From Bacillota bacterium (GTDB lineage: Bacteria > Bacillota > Clostridia > Oscillospirales > Ruminococcaceae), in contig JAEWXO010000084.1 in NCBI GenBank assembly GCA_023458875.1, positions 1 through 13,708 of the forward strand: DNA of 13,708 nt. Reading direction: 5' to 3'. The position numbers were made by a program, and so were the translations under genes. How positions within the stretch are numbered: position 1 is the first letter of the stretch; every line of letters begins with the position of its first letter. A model generated the notes under the pieces. The model made no database searches and was not told the DNA's origin. It saw only the letters and a list, made by a program, of their open reading frames with translations. Shown here one piece after another: positions 6,061-13,571 of the stretch.

Positions 6061-7193
6061 AAAAAAGATTGCTTATTATCACTTTATTTTTTTCTATTAT
6101 AATATTTTTAACAGCCTGTGCTTTTTATATTTCAGAAAAGAAAAATAATTCATATCAGACAAGAGCGGAACAGATTATTGCCGTAAACGAGATAGAACAG
6201 CTTGCATTGTCAGGAAAAACTGATCAGATGCAGGAAAAAGCCGGAGCACTGAAGCAGGAAATCAGGCAGATGGAAACTGATTATAGCCGGAGTAATGAAA
6301 TTTTTATAATGTGCGGAATATGCATTGTATTTTTAATGTGTGTTGTCGGATATGTGTATTTTCAGATACTTCGCCCTTTTGATAAAATGGGGAAATTTGC
6401 ACAGAAAATAGCGGGTGGTGATTTCGGTATACCGCTTGACTATGAGCGGTCAAATTATTTCGGAGCATTTACATGGGCGTTTGACAGTATGCGTATTGAA
6501 ATTACAAAGGCACGTTCATGTGAGCGTGAGGCAATAGAGAATAATAAAACAGTTATAGCCACACTTTCACATGATATAAAGACCCCTATTGCTTCAATAC
6601 GTGCCTATGCGGAGGGCCTTGAGGCAAATATGGATAATTCATCTGAGAAGCGTCAGAAGTATATATCTGTAATAATGAAAAAATGTGATGAGGTATCAGG
6701 GCTTACAAATGACCTGTTTCTTCATTCACTGTCGGACCTTGACAAGCTTAAAATCAACCCGGAAAAATTTGAACTGTGTGGTTTTATAAAAAATGCAGTT
6801 GATGAAATCGCAGCAGATAATAATGACGTACATTTTAAAGATACAGGGTGTACGGCTATGGTGATGGGAGACAGGAAAAGATTTGTCCAGATAACAGAAA
6901 ATCTTATTAACAACGCCCGTAAATATGCAGCATCAGATACTGATATTTTTATAGAGTCTGATAATGAACATGTATATATGCATTTCAGAGATTATGGTCC
7001 GGGTATTCCGGATGAAGATATACCGTTTATTTTTGATAAATTTTACAGAGGGAAAAACTGCGGCAATGAACAGGGCTCAGGACTCGGACTTTACATAGTA
7101 AAATATATTACCGAACAGCTGAGCGGTACAGTCAGGCTCCAGAACCATCAGAATGGTCTTGAAGTAATTATTTGTTTTCCTGTTATCTCTTAA
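6057..7193 (+). CDS. Membrane sensor histidine kinase
   Basis: The 378-residue HisKA/HATPase_c kinase has two membrane segments (about 4-24 and 83-103) that flank a loop of about 58 residues predicted outside the cell and rich in helix-forming charged residues. A HAMP-like linker follows (about 104-155), then the phosphorylated His172 in TLSHDIKTP, the N box NLINNARKY (282-290), the G1 box DYGPGI (312-317), the F box FDKFYRG and the G2 box GSGLGLYI (340-347). GGAGG lies 7 nt before the ATG, within the end of the response regulator gene. The sensory loop is too small for a known ligand domain but larger than the almost absent loop of BceS-type kinases. It may detect envelope stress directly or through the adjacent permease. 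Confidence 0.95.
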   Translation: MKKRLLIITLFFSIIIFLTACAFYISEKKNNSYQTRAEQIIAVNEIEQLALSGKTDQMQEKAGALKQEIRQMETDYSRSNEIFIMCGICIVFLMCVVGYVYFQILRPFDKMGKFAQKIAGGDFGIPLDYERSNYFGAFTWAFDSMRIEITKARSCEREAIENNKTVIATLSHDIKTPIASIRAYAEGLEANMDNSSEKRQKYISVIMKKCDEVSGLTNDLFLHSLSDLDKLKINPEKFELCGFIKNAVDEIAADNNDVHFKDTGCTAMVMGDRKRFVQITENLINNARKYAASDTDIFIESDNEHVYMHFRDYGPGIPDEDIPFIFDKFYRGKNCGNEQGSGLGLYIVKYITEQLSGTVRLQNHQNGLEVIICFPVIS

Positions 7194-7237
7194 GGACTTC
7201 TTAATAACTTCTATGATACAATGGTTATAGATTAAAA

Positions 7238-7359
7238 GTTAACTATTCAGCCCATATGGGGATATAATGCTTATGCAGGAATTTCGACTCTGAGGAGTCG
7301 ACCAGGCTTTGCGGTCGCCTGGACTTCGCTGACATATCTGCATCACTCTGAATAGTAAC
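7238..7359 (+). ncRNA. Multibranched structured leader or palindromic element before the ABC genes
   Basis: An outer stem pairs GTTAACTATTCAG (7238-7250) with CTGAATAGTAAC (7348-7359), with one bulged A. An inner stem pairs ATGCAG (7273-7278) with CTGCAT (7338-7343). Two perfect hairpins sit inside: CGACTC/GAGTCG (7285-7300) and CCAGGC/GCCTGG (7302-7322). The drawing is a closed four-helix shape of about 120 nt ending 40 nt before the ATPase start. There is no T-run, so it is not a simple terminator. It could be a cis-acting RNA leader, a small RNA, or a mobile palindromic repeat that landed in the gap. It does not match a riboswitch class I know. Confidence 0.5.
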
Positions 7360-7398
7360 GATTAAAGAGACAGAAGGCAGGAAAGGAAGACACGGTAT

Positions 7399-8157
7399 AT
7401 GAAAACAATTTTATCGGCAAAAGGGCTTTGTAAAAGCTATGCACATAACGGGGAACAGAATCACATTATTTCAAATGTGGATCTGGAGCTTTATGACGGT
7501 GATTTTACAGTTATAATGGGAGCATCCGGTTCAGGAAAATCAACATTGTTATATTCACTAAGCGGAATGGACAGGGCAACAGCAGGAAAGGTTATCTACA
7601 ACGGTCAGGATCTTGTTACGGCAAATGAAAAAAAGCTTTCGCTGTTAAGACATACTGATTTCGGATTTATATTTCAGCAGATGCACCTTATAAGCAATCT
7701 TAATCTTTTTGAAAATATTGCGGTGTCAGGTTATCTTAATAAGGATAAATCAACCGGTGACATAAGAAAACGTACAGAAGCTTTAATGGAGCAGATGGGA
7801 ATTTCTCATATAAAGTCACATCTTCCGTCACAGGTTTCAGGCGGAGAACAGCAGCGCTGTGCAATTGCAAGGGCAGTAATAAATAATCCGAAACTGATTT
7901 TTGCAGATGAACCTACGGGTGCACTGAACAGAAAAAATACAACAGAGGTTTTAAACCTGCTTACTGAACTGAACCGTAACGGTCAGAATGTTCTTATGGT
8001 AACCCATGATATGAGAGCGGCGCTCCGTGCAGTCAGAATTATTTATCTTGCAGACGGAAAAATATTAGGTGAACTTTCACTTCCGCCTTATACTCAGAAT
8101 GAAGAAAAAGGCCGTGAATCACAGGTAAATGCATGGCTTTCTTCAATGGAATGGTGA
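7399..8157 (+). CDS. ABC transporter ATP-binding protein (MacB/LolD/BceA type)
   Basis: The 252-residue ATPase powers the permease encoded next. Walker A is GASGSGKST (41-49), the Q-loop is FIFQQMHL (90-97), the signature is VSGGEQQR (146-153), Walker B is LIFADEPTGAL (166-176) and the switch His is His203 in VTHDM. The DEPTGAL form with FGFIFQ is typical of ATPases paired with FtsX-type permeases, which drive mechanical work on the outer membrane face or remove peptides rather than import solutes. An AGGAAAGGAAG tract precedes the ATG. The gene lies 205 nt after the kinase gene, with a structured element between, and ends 9 nt before the permease. Confidence 0.95.
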   Translation: MKTILSAKGLCKSYAHNGEQNHIISNVDLELYDGDFTVIMGASGSGKSTLLYSLSGMDRATAGKVIYNGQDLVTANEKKLSLLRHTDFGFIFQQMHLISNLNLFENIAVSGYLNKDKSTGDIRKRTEALMEQMGISHIKSHLPSQVSGGEQQRCAIARAVINNPKLIFADEPTGALNRKNTTEVLNLLTELNRNGQNVLMVTHDMRAALRAVRIIYLADGKILGELSLPPYTQNEEKGRESQVNAWLSSMEW

Positions 8158-8166
8158 GGTGAGCAT

Positions 8167-10509
8167 ATGGAAATTCTGACTTTACTTAAAGCAAATATCC
8201 GTCATAAAAAAGGTTCATTTGTAAGTATTATTCTGCTTATGATTATTATATCTGTGTCGCTTACATCTATTATAAGCCTGAAGGATAATATAGTAAGAAG
8301 CCTGAATTCGGAAATGGACATAACAGGCGCAGGTGACCTGACTGTTATGATAAGAGAAAGCCAGCTTACAGATGAGATGCTTGACAATATAGAAAACAAT
8401 GATATGGTCAAAGATTATTCAATATGTCCATCGCTTGCTACTAGAGGAAGCAGTGTAGGAGATAAAAAATATGCAACGTCATGGTTTATGGAAAAGCTTA
8501 ATAGTAATTGCAGACTTATCAAAGATGATTTATCAGGATATGAAGATGGTCTTCCGGAATTAAAGAATGGTGAGATTTATCTTACCATTGGTATTCAGAG
8601 TTCTATGCCTTGTAAAAAAGGGGACACAGTAAAAATAAATACAGTTTTCCGCGATTATGAGTTTAAAATCAAGGGCTTTGTCACTGAGCCGGTTACAGGT
8701 TCATTTACAATAGGGTGGAAACAGGTATTTATAAGTAATGATGATTTTGATAAAATTTCTGAGGAATATGAACGTGAAAAAACTGAGGAAAAGGACGAAA
8801 AATTCATTATTTTAAGTATTAATAAGTCAGAAAGCTGTGAGATGTCACAGCTTAAATTCAGAAGACAGCTCAATATTGATACGGGCCTTTTAAACCATGC
8901 ACTTGGTTCACTTACAAAAGATCAGTCAATAGGTTATACAAATATTTATCCTAAAATAATTACAAGTGTTCTTACCGTATTTGTTATAATTCTTCTTGTA
9001 ATCGTACTTATTGTTATGAGACACAGTATTATAACAACAATCGAAATGGATTATGCGGGGCTGGGAGTTTTAAAATCTCAGGGGTTTACAAGTCGTAGAA
9101 TACGTTTGATTTTTATTTTTCAGTATCTTTCAGCACAGCTTTCAGGTACCTTTATAGGAATAATACTTGCTATCCCGCTTATAAGTATTCTGGGAAATGT
9201 ATTTGTACCGATAATAGCTGTCTGTATAGAGCCGGGAATTTCAATATTAAAGGTTTCGGGTACAATATTGGCGGTTATAATGGTTTCTGCGGTATTTATT
9301 ATTTTTGCAACAGGAAATGTTCTAAGGATATCACCTGTAAGAGCAATTTCAGGTGGATATAATGATATTTATTTTGACAGCAGACTTAATGCCCATATAA
9401 ATAAAAAGTTTCTGTCGGGGAGTCTTGCATTAAGACAGTTTACATCTGAAAAACGTCAGTATATAGGTATAATTTTAATTGTGTCCTTGCTTGTTTTTTT
9501 TATGATGACAATAATGGTTCTCGGAAATATTCTTACATCCAGGTCCACAATGGAATCAATCGGAGTTATTATTACGGACTTTAATATATCATATATTGAG
9601 GAACCTGATGATAAAAAACTCGGGGAGATAGAAAATACAATTAATGAAATAGAAAAAATTAAACAGAAATATTATAGAACATCAAAATATGTATCAATAA
9701 ACGACGAGGAAATGTTTGTTTCTATTTACAGAGATCCGGAGGTAATACAGGGAATGATCAAAGGAAGGGTTCCAATGTATGACAATGAACTTATTATTAC
9801 AGAGATACTTTCCGATGAGCTTGACATAAAGATGGGAGATACCGTTAAGCTTTCATTCAAGGATGAAGAGGGAGAATACATTGTATCAGGAATCTATCAG
9901 ACAACATACGATGTAGGAAGGACATTCTCCATTAATTTTGAAGCGGCAAAAAAGCTTGGAATCAAAAAAATGGGAAGTGCAGGATTCTGTCTTGAAGATG
10001 CTTCAAAGGCACAGGCTGTTGTTGACAGATTAAATGAAAAATACAGTGATATTATCAGTGCAGAGGTCTCTGACAACATGAATGACCTTGACGTTTATCA
10101 GATTGCCATAGATGTGACAAAGACAGTAATATATTCATTCTCGGTTATTTTTGCACTTATTGTTGTATTTATGGTATGTAAAAAAACATTTTTAAAAGAA
10201 AAAAAAGACATTGGAATATACAAATCCCTTGGTTTTACCTCAAACAGATTAAGACTCCAGTTTGCAGTAAGATTTCTTCTGATTGCAATTATCGGTTCAG
10301 CAGCCGGAACTGTCGCAAGTCTCATTTTCTCGCAGAAGCTTATTGTAGTTATGCTAAGACTTATCGGAGTAACAAGTCTTAATACAAAATTCACTATAAT
10401 GACATTTGTTTTACCGATTGCGTTGATATGCTTATGCTTCTTTGTGTTTTCATATATTGCAGCAGCAAAAATAAAAAAGGTACAGGTAAAAGAACTGGTT
10501 TCCGAGTAA
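8167..10509 (+). CDS. ABC transporter permease with two FtsX domains
   Basis: The 780-residue protein has two copies of the TM + outer domain + 3 TM plan. TM1 is at about 17-38, outer domain 1 at about 40-258, and TM2-4 near 263-284, 313-338 and 359-383. TM5 is at about 431-453, outer domain 2 at about 455-648, and TM6-8 near 651-674, 698-725 and 742-770. The cytoplasmic loop after the first TM of each FtsX half carries the same motif, GVLKSQGFTSRRIRLIF and GIYKSLGFTSNRLRLQF, which shows an internal duplication. This 8-TM layout differs from 10-TM BceB permeases with one large outer domain. With the kinase pair upstream, it probably acts in envelope stress, peptide resistance or lipoprotein handling; the substrate cannot be read from sequence. 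GAGGTGAG precedes the ATG. Confidence 0.93.
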   Translation: MEILTLLKANIRHKKGSFVSIILLMIIISVSLTSIISLKDNIVRSLNSEMDITGAGDLTVMIRESQLTDEMLDNIENNDMVKDYSICPSLATRGSSVGDKKYATSWFMEKLNSNCRLIKDDLSGYEDGLPELKNGEIYLTIGIQSSMPCKKGDTVKINTVFRDYEFKIKGFVTEPVTGSFTIGWKQVFISNDDFDKISEEYEREKTEEKDEKFIILSINKSESCEMSQLKFRRQLNIDTGLLNHALGSLTKDQSIGYTNIYPKIITSVLTVFVIILLVIVLIVMRHSIITTIEMDYAGLGVLKSQGFTSRRIRLIFIFQYLSAQLSGTFIGIILAIPLISILGNVFVPIIAVCIEPGISILKVSGTILAVIMVSAVFIIFATGNVLRISPVRAISGGYNDIYFDSRLNAHINKKFLSGSLALRQFTSEKRQYIGIILIVSLLVFFMMTIMVLGNILTSRSTMESIGVIITDFNISYIEEPDDKKLGEIENTINEIEKIKQKYYRTSKYVSINDEEMFVSIYRDPEVIQGMIKGRVPMYDNELIITEILSDELDIKMGDTVKLSFKDEEGEYIVSGIYQTTYDVGRTFSINFEAAKKLGIKKMGSAGFCLEDASKAQAVVDRLNEKYSDIISAEVSDNMNDLDVYQIAIDVTKTVIYSFSVIFALIVVFMVCKKTFLKEKKDIGIYKSLGFTSNRLRLQFAVRFLLIAIIGSAAGTVASLIFSQKLIVVMLRLIGVTSLNTKFTIMTFVLPIALICLCFFVFSYIAAAKIKKVQVKELVSE

Positions 10510-10547
10510 AAAAATAAAAATATGTGTCTGAACGAATAAAAATAAAT

Positions 10548-10617
10548 AAAAGTCCTCCCCGGGTCTTCAGTACTTAAAGTATGAAGAGGTATGGGGAGGA
10601 CTTTTAAATTTTTTTAT
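10548..10617 (+). terminator. Terminator of the TCS-ABC operon
   Basis: A perfect 13-bp outer stem (AAAAGTCCTCCCC at 10548-10560 with 10593-10605) encloses a second paired segment (TCTTCA with TGAAGA, and TACTT with AAGTA). It is followed by a T-rich tract to 10615. It ends transcription 40 nt after the permease stop. The left A-rich flank could also serve minus-strand transcripts arriving from the tRNA side. Confidence 0.85.
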
Positions 10618-10778
10618 GTGAATAGAGCCCTGATAGAGCCCTCAACTTCATGAGAGACCTTAAAATTTATCATATGTTTTCATATTTTTTATTTTATAGT
10701 GTCCTGAGTTGCGAAACCGCAAAAAATAAGCCACTTGTGAAAGCTCACAAATGACGTATCTATGGGATTTAATTAAAA
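10618..10778. other. Short gene-free stretch between operon terminator and tRNA
   Basis: No credible gene is seen. The stretch holds two copies of ATAGAGCCCT separated by one base (10622-10631 and 10633-10642). It also has two small hairpins: TTGCG/CGCAA at 10709-10722 and TTGTGA/TCACAA at 10735-10750. The second, with the A-run at 10721-10726, may form a weak terminator for the minus-strand tRNA. Confidence 0.4.
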
Positions 10779-10852
<74 letters not shown>

Positions 10853-10882
10853 ATGTATTAAAAATGCCCTTAAAACATTAAA

Positions 10883-10911
10883 ATTATATCACAAAATATC
10901 ATACTTGTAAA
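10883..10911 (-). promoter_or_regulatory. Promoter of tRNA-Pro
   Basis: On the minus strand TTTACA (10911-10906) is followed after 17 bp by a perfect TATAAT (10888-10883). The tRNA begins 31 nt beyond the -10 box, which is a fitting distance for a short processed leader. Confidence 0.8.
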
Positions 10912-11040
10912 TACCCTTTTTAAAATAATTTTTATATGCTGAAATAAATTATCTATAGGTGCTCCGATTAAGAAAAAACAAATAAGGTTTATTTTAACAA
11001 ACTTTAATTACTTAATATTAATAATTTTTTTATAAAAGTC
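10912..11040. other. AT-rich intergenic DNA, no gene seen
   Basis: The stretch is very AT-rich with no ORF, hairpin of note or promoter beyond those listed separately. It separates the tRNA promoter from the leader of the insertion element. Confidence 0.5.
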
Positions 11041-11067
11041 TTGATTTTCTTATATATATGGTATAAT
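11041..11067 (+). promoter_or_regulatory. Promoter of the 11074-11158 leader RNA
   Basis: A perfect TATAAT (11062-11067) is preceded by TTGATT at 11041-11046 with a 15-bp gap, or TCTTGA two bases further left with 17 bp. Transcription would begin near 11074, just before the paired sequence at 11078. Confidence 0.5.
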
Positions 11068-11073
11068 GAATAA

Positions 11074-11158
11074 AGTTTTTAGGGCTTATGCCCGGGAGTT
11101 TTACACTTAAATTACTTAAACATCGTCATAAAGCCCTAAAATAGGGCGATTTTTTTTG
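11074..11158 (+). ncRNA. Candidate leader/small RNA with alternative pairings and terminator
   Basis: TTTAGGGCTTATG (11078-11090) can pair with CATAAAGCCCTAAA (11127-11140) with one bulge. The same right-hand segment forms the terminator stem GCCCTA/TAGGGC (11133-11147), which is followed by eight Ts (11150-11157). The two structures exclude each other, as in an attenuator. A third pairing, GGGC/GCCC (11082-11093), would free the terminator. The product is either a roughly 85-nt RNA or a read-through leader for the transposase gene 93 nt downstream. It may instead be an insertion-sequence end that blocks outside transcription. No known RNA class is recognised. Confidence 0.5.
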
Positions 11159-11203
11159 TCAACAAAATTTATTTAAATAGCAGCTATTGTCAAGTATTTA
11201 TGG

Positions 11204-11209
11204 TATAAT
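11204..11209 (+). promoter_or_regulatory. Extended -10 promoter of the transposase
   Basis: TGGTATAAT is a perfect -10 hexamer with the TG extension, which can work without a good -35 box. None is seen at 17 bp. The transposase ATG is 41 nt downstream, with AAGGAG at 11237-11242. Confidence 0.55.
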
Positions 11210-12680
11210 AGTAAGCAGTACTCAAAAAATGCATTCAAGGAGATGTCCATATGAAACTTACTATTTCAGGTTCAAAAAACTCGGAATCATTATACATTCA
11301 AAAATCATATAAAAATAATCAGGGAAAATCATCTACAACGACCGTTCGAAAGCTTGGTAAATTAAAAGATTTATGTGAAGAAATTAATACTGACAGAGGC
11401 GGAGTTATTGCCTGGGCTAAAGAACAGGTTAGAAGAGAAACTGAAAAATATAAAGTTGAAAAAGAAGCAAACAATGTCGTAATAACATTTAAGGCTAATG
11501 AGCCGATGGAATACAATCAAAAGAAATTCTTCCTCGGTGGATACTTGTTTCCTCAGTCCATTTACTACGACCTTAAGCTCGACTACATATGCAAGAGAAT
11601 AAAATCAAAGCATAAATTCGAATATGATTTAAATGCGATTCTATCCGATTTAATATACACAAGAATACTCGAACCGGACAGTAAGCGTTCATCATTCAAA
11701 ACAGCACAGAAATTTCTTGAAAGTCCTACTTATGAACTTCATGATGTATATAGATTTCTTTCAGTTCTTGCCGATGAATGCGACTTTATTCAGTCTGAAG
11801 TATACAAGAACAGCTTAATTACAACTAAGAGAAGCAATAAAGTTCTTTATTATGACTGTACTAATTATTACTTTGAAATTGAGCAGGAAGACGGTGACAG
11901 AAAATACGGAAAAAGCAAAGAACATCGTCCTAATCCAATCATACAGATGGGGATGTTTACAGATGGTGACGGAGTCCCTCTTGCATTTTCGTTGTTTCCC
12001 GGAAATCAAAACGAACAAAAGTCTCTGAAACCACTTGAACAGAAAGTTATCAGAGACTTTGGATGTCATAAATTTATTTACTGCAGCGATGCAGGGCTAG
12101 GCTCGGAGTCTATTCGTGAGTTTAACAATATTGGTGAACGTAGTTTCATTGTTACTCAGTCAATAAAAAAACTCAAAAAAGAAGAAAAGGAATGGGCTCT
12201 TGATACTAAAGGATTTCGAAGATTATCAGACGGCGCAGAAATCGATGATATTTCAAAACTTGATCCTGAAGACAAAGATGTATATTACAAAGAAGATCCG
12301 TATACTCCGAAAAAAATTCATCAGACATTAATCGTTACATATTCTCCTAAGTATGCTGCATATCAAAAAACTATACGTGAAAAGCAGGTTGAAAGAGCTA
12401 CCAAAATGCTTTCAGAAGGCAAACACAAAAGAACAAAAAAGAACCCCAATGACCCTGCTCGTTTTATTAGTCAGGTAGCAGTGACAGAAGAAGGCGAAGT
12501 TGCAGACAAAAAGATTTATGCTCTTGATGAAGAAAAGATCGCAGAAGAAGCAAGATATGACGGATTATATGCACTGTGCACAGATCTTCTGGATGATGAT
12601 CCAAAAACAATAATTGCAGTCAGTGAAGGCAGATGGCAGATTGAAGCATGCTTCCGTAATCTTAAAACAGACTTTGAAGC

Positions 12681-12907
12681 TAGTGTATTGGCATATTCAT
12701 ATATAAACTGAAAGTTATCCAAATCAGGATATAATGAAATCAATTTAACACGAGCATCTTTAGTAAGTGTTTTAATTCTTCATTTGATAAACGGACTGTG
12801 CGTTTTTTGGTTTTGCCATAGTACACCCTCATTTCAATAAAATCGTATCTATGACAATTATATCATATATGCAGAATTAATTCAAGAGTGAATATGCCTG
12901 TACACTA
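12681..12907 (-). mobile_element. MITE (about 223 bp) derived from an IS630-like element
   Basis: The terminal inverted repeat GTGTATTGGCATATTCA (12683-12699) matches the reverse complement of 12889-12905 at 15 of 17 positions. TA is duplicated on both sides (12681-12682 and 12906-12907) within CTAG, as expected for the TA-targeting IS630/Tc1 group; a 4-bp CTAG duplication is the alternative reading. The interior carries a minus-strand promoter, GAGGGTG, an ATG at 12819 and a frameshifted start resembling IS630 transposases (MAKPK, then RTVRLSNEELKHLL in the next frame). A further minus-strand frame runs out through the left terminal repeat. It is thus an internally deleted, non-autonomous copy. 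Confidence 0.85.
12857..12885 (-). promoter_or_regulatory. Promoter inside the MITE
   Basis: On the minus strand TTGAAT (12885-12880), 17 bp, and a perfect TATAAT (12862-12857) are followed by GAGGGTG and an ATG at 12819. It is the start region of the parent element's transposase and still looks usable. It would produce RNA antisense to the interrupted transposase. Confidence 0.6.
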
Positions 12908-13242
12908 GACCGGTTTATGTTAAAACAGATCAGAGCATAACAGCCCATTTCCTTGTATGTTTCCTTGCTCTCCTAATATACAAACTCCTCGAAAAGAAGC
13001 TTGAGAAAAAATATACATGTGATGAAATACTAGATACACTTAAATCCATGAACTTCGCAGATATCCAGGAACAAGGCTATATGCCTCTTTATGAAAAAAC
13101 AAAAATTACTGATGATCTTCACGATAAATGCGGATTTAGAACTGATTTCAATTTCATAACCAAACAAAAAATGAGAACAATCGAAAAAAATAGCAAACGC
13201 CATTAATTTCCACAAAAATACCTACATTTCAGAAAAATTATC

Positions 13243-13291
13243 AACAGCCTCTAACAAACGTAAATACGTCGATTAGAGGCTGTTTATTTTT
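13243..13291 (+). terminator. Terminator at the 3' end of the IS transposase
   Basis: AACAGCCTCTAA (13243-13254) pairs perfectly with TTAGAGGCTGTT (13273-13284). The loop contains ACGT repeats, and a T-rich tail follows. It lies 36 nt after the restored transposase stop and inside the right terminal repeat. Confidence 0.85.
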
Positions 13292-13310
13292 GAATAACTG
13301 TAAAACTCGG

Positions 13311-13571
13311 GATTATACATTATAACGGATTGAAATACAAGCTTAAATTACTTCAATATTATCGATACAGTACACTAGGTTGAATATTCTGCGATTTGTG
13401 CGGTGCTGCTATAAACATACTAAAATTATTTGTCAAATATTTATGGTTTTGATTATAAACTTTTGGATACTTTGCATATTGATAATTAAAAACAAAAGTT
13501 GTAATATATAAATACAGAAAATATATTCCAATATATTTTGTATAGTATATTTATTGCTTGAGGAAGAAGTT
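13311..13571. other. AT-rich region upstream of the last ORF
   Basis: No gene is seen. Present are a GTACACTAG that resembles the MITE tip (near 13370), a near copy of the IS promoter segment (13430-13447), and a perfect AT palindrome (13518-13539). The stretch is probably insertion-sequence debris plus the control region of the ORF at 13572. Confidence 0.45.
13430..13459 (+). promoter_or_regulatory. Candidate promoter of the last ORF
   Basis: TTGTCA (13430-13435), an 18-bp spacer and TATAAA (13454-13459) would give a leader of about 105 nt before the ATG at 13572. The region is AT-rich, so chance matches are a concern. Confidence 0.35.

Larger units (their letters stand above)
11251..13206 (+). 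pseudogene. IS1634-family DDE transposase, split by a MITE
   Basis: The 5' part (11251-12681) encodes 477 native residues, and the MITE adds nine foreign residues before a stop at 12709-12711. The 3' part runs from 12908 to TAA 13204-13206, with KYTCDEILDTLKSMNFADIQ and CGFRTDFNF typical of the family's C-terminus. Deleting the element plus one TA copy (225 nt, 75 codons) gives FEARPVYVKTDQ across the joint and one 576-residue protein, the family's normal size. Catalytic residues visible are Asp202 in YYDCTNYYFE, Asp280 in YCSDAGLGSE and Glu465 in GRWQIEACFRN. All precede the break, but about 99 C-terminal residues are lost. AAGGAG sits 8 nt before the ATG. Confidence 0.9.
11096..13308 (+). 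mobile_element. IS1634-like insertion sequence, inactivated
   Basis: GAGTTTTACA at 11096-11105 is matched in inverted orientation by TGTAAAACTC at 13299-13308, and pairing continues inward to 13 of 14 positions. These lie outside a transposase gene and its terminator, as IS terminal repeats do. The flanks show CGGG immediately before 11097 and immediately after 13307, a possible 4-bp duplication if the repeat starts at AGTTTTAC. The exact ends are uncertain, because the paired leader segment at 11078-11090 would then lie outside the element. The transposase gene is broken by a MITE, so this copy cannot move by itself. Confidence 0.55.

Noticed and set aside
12516..12743. Minus-strand ORF of 75 residues across the transposase-MITE border
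   Set aside because: Its second part is antisense to the transposase, and the frame only exists because of the MITE insertion.
13342..13353. CTTAAATTACTT repeated at 11106-11117 and 13342-13353
   Set aside because: The match is a 12-mer of AT-rich sequence with little extension, so it is likely chance.
13366..13375. GTACACTAG near 13370 as a second MITE end
   Set aside because: Only nine bases match, and the inner repeat (TGAATATGCC) is missing next to it.
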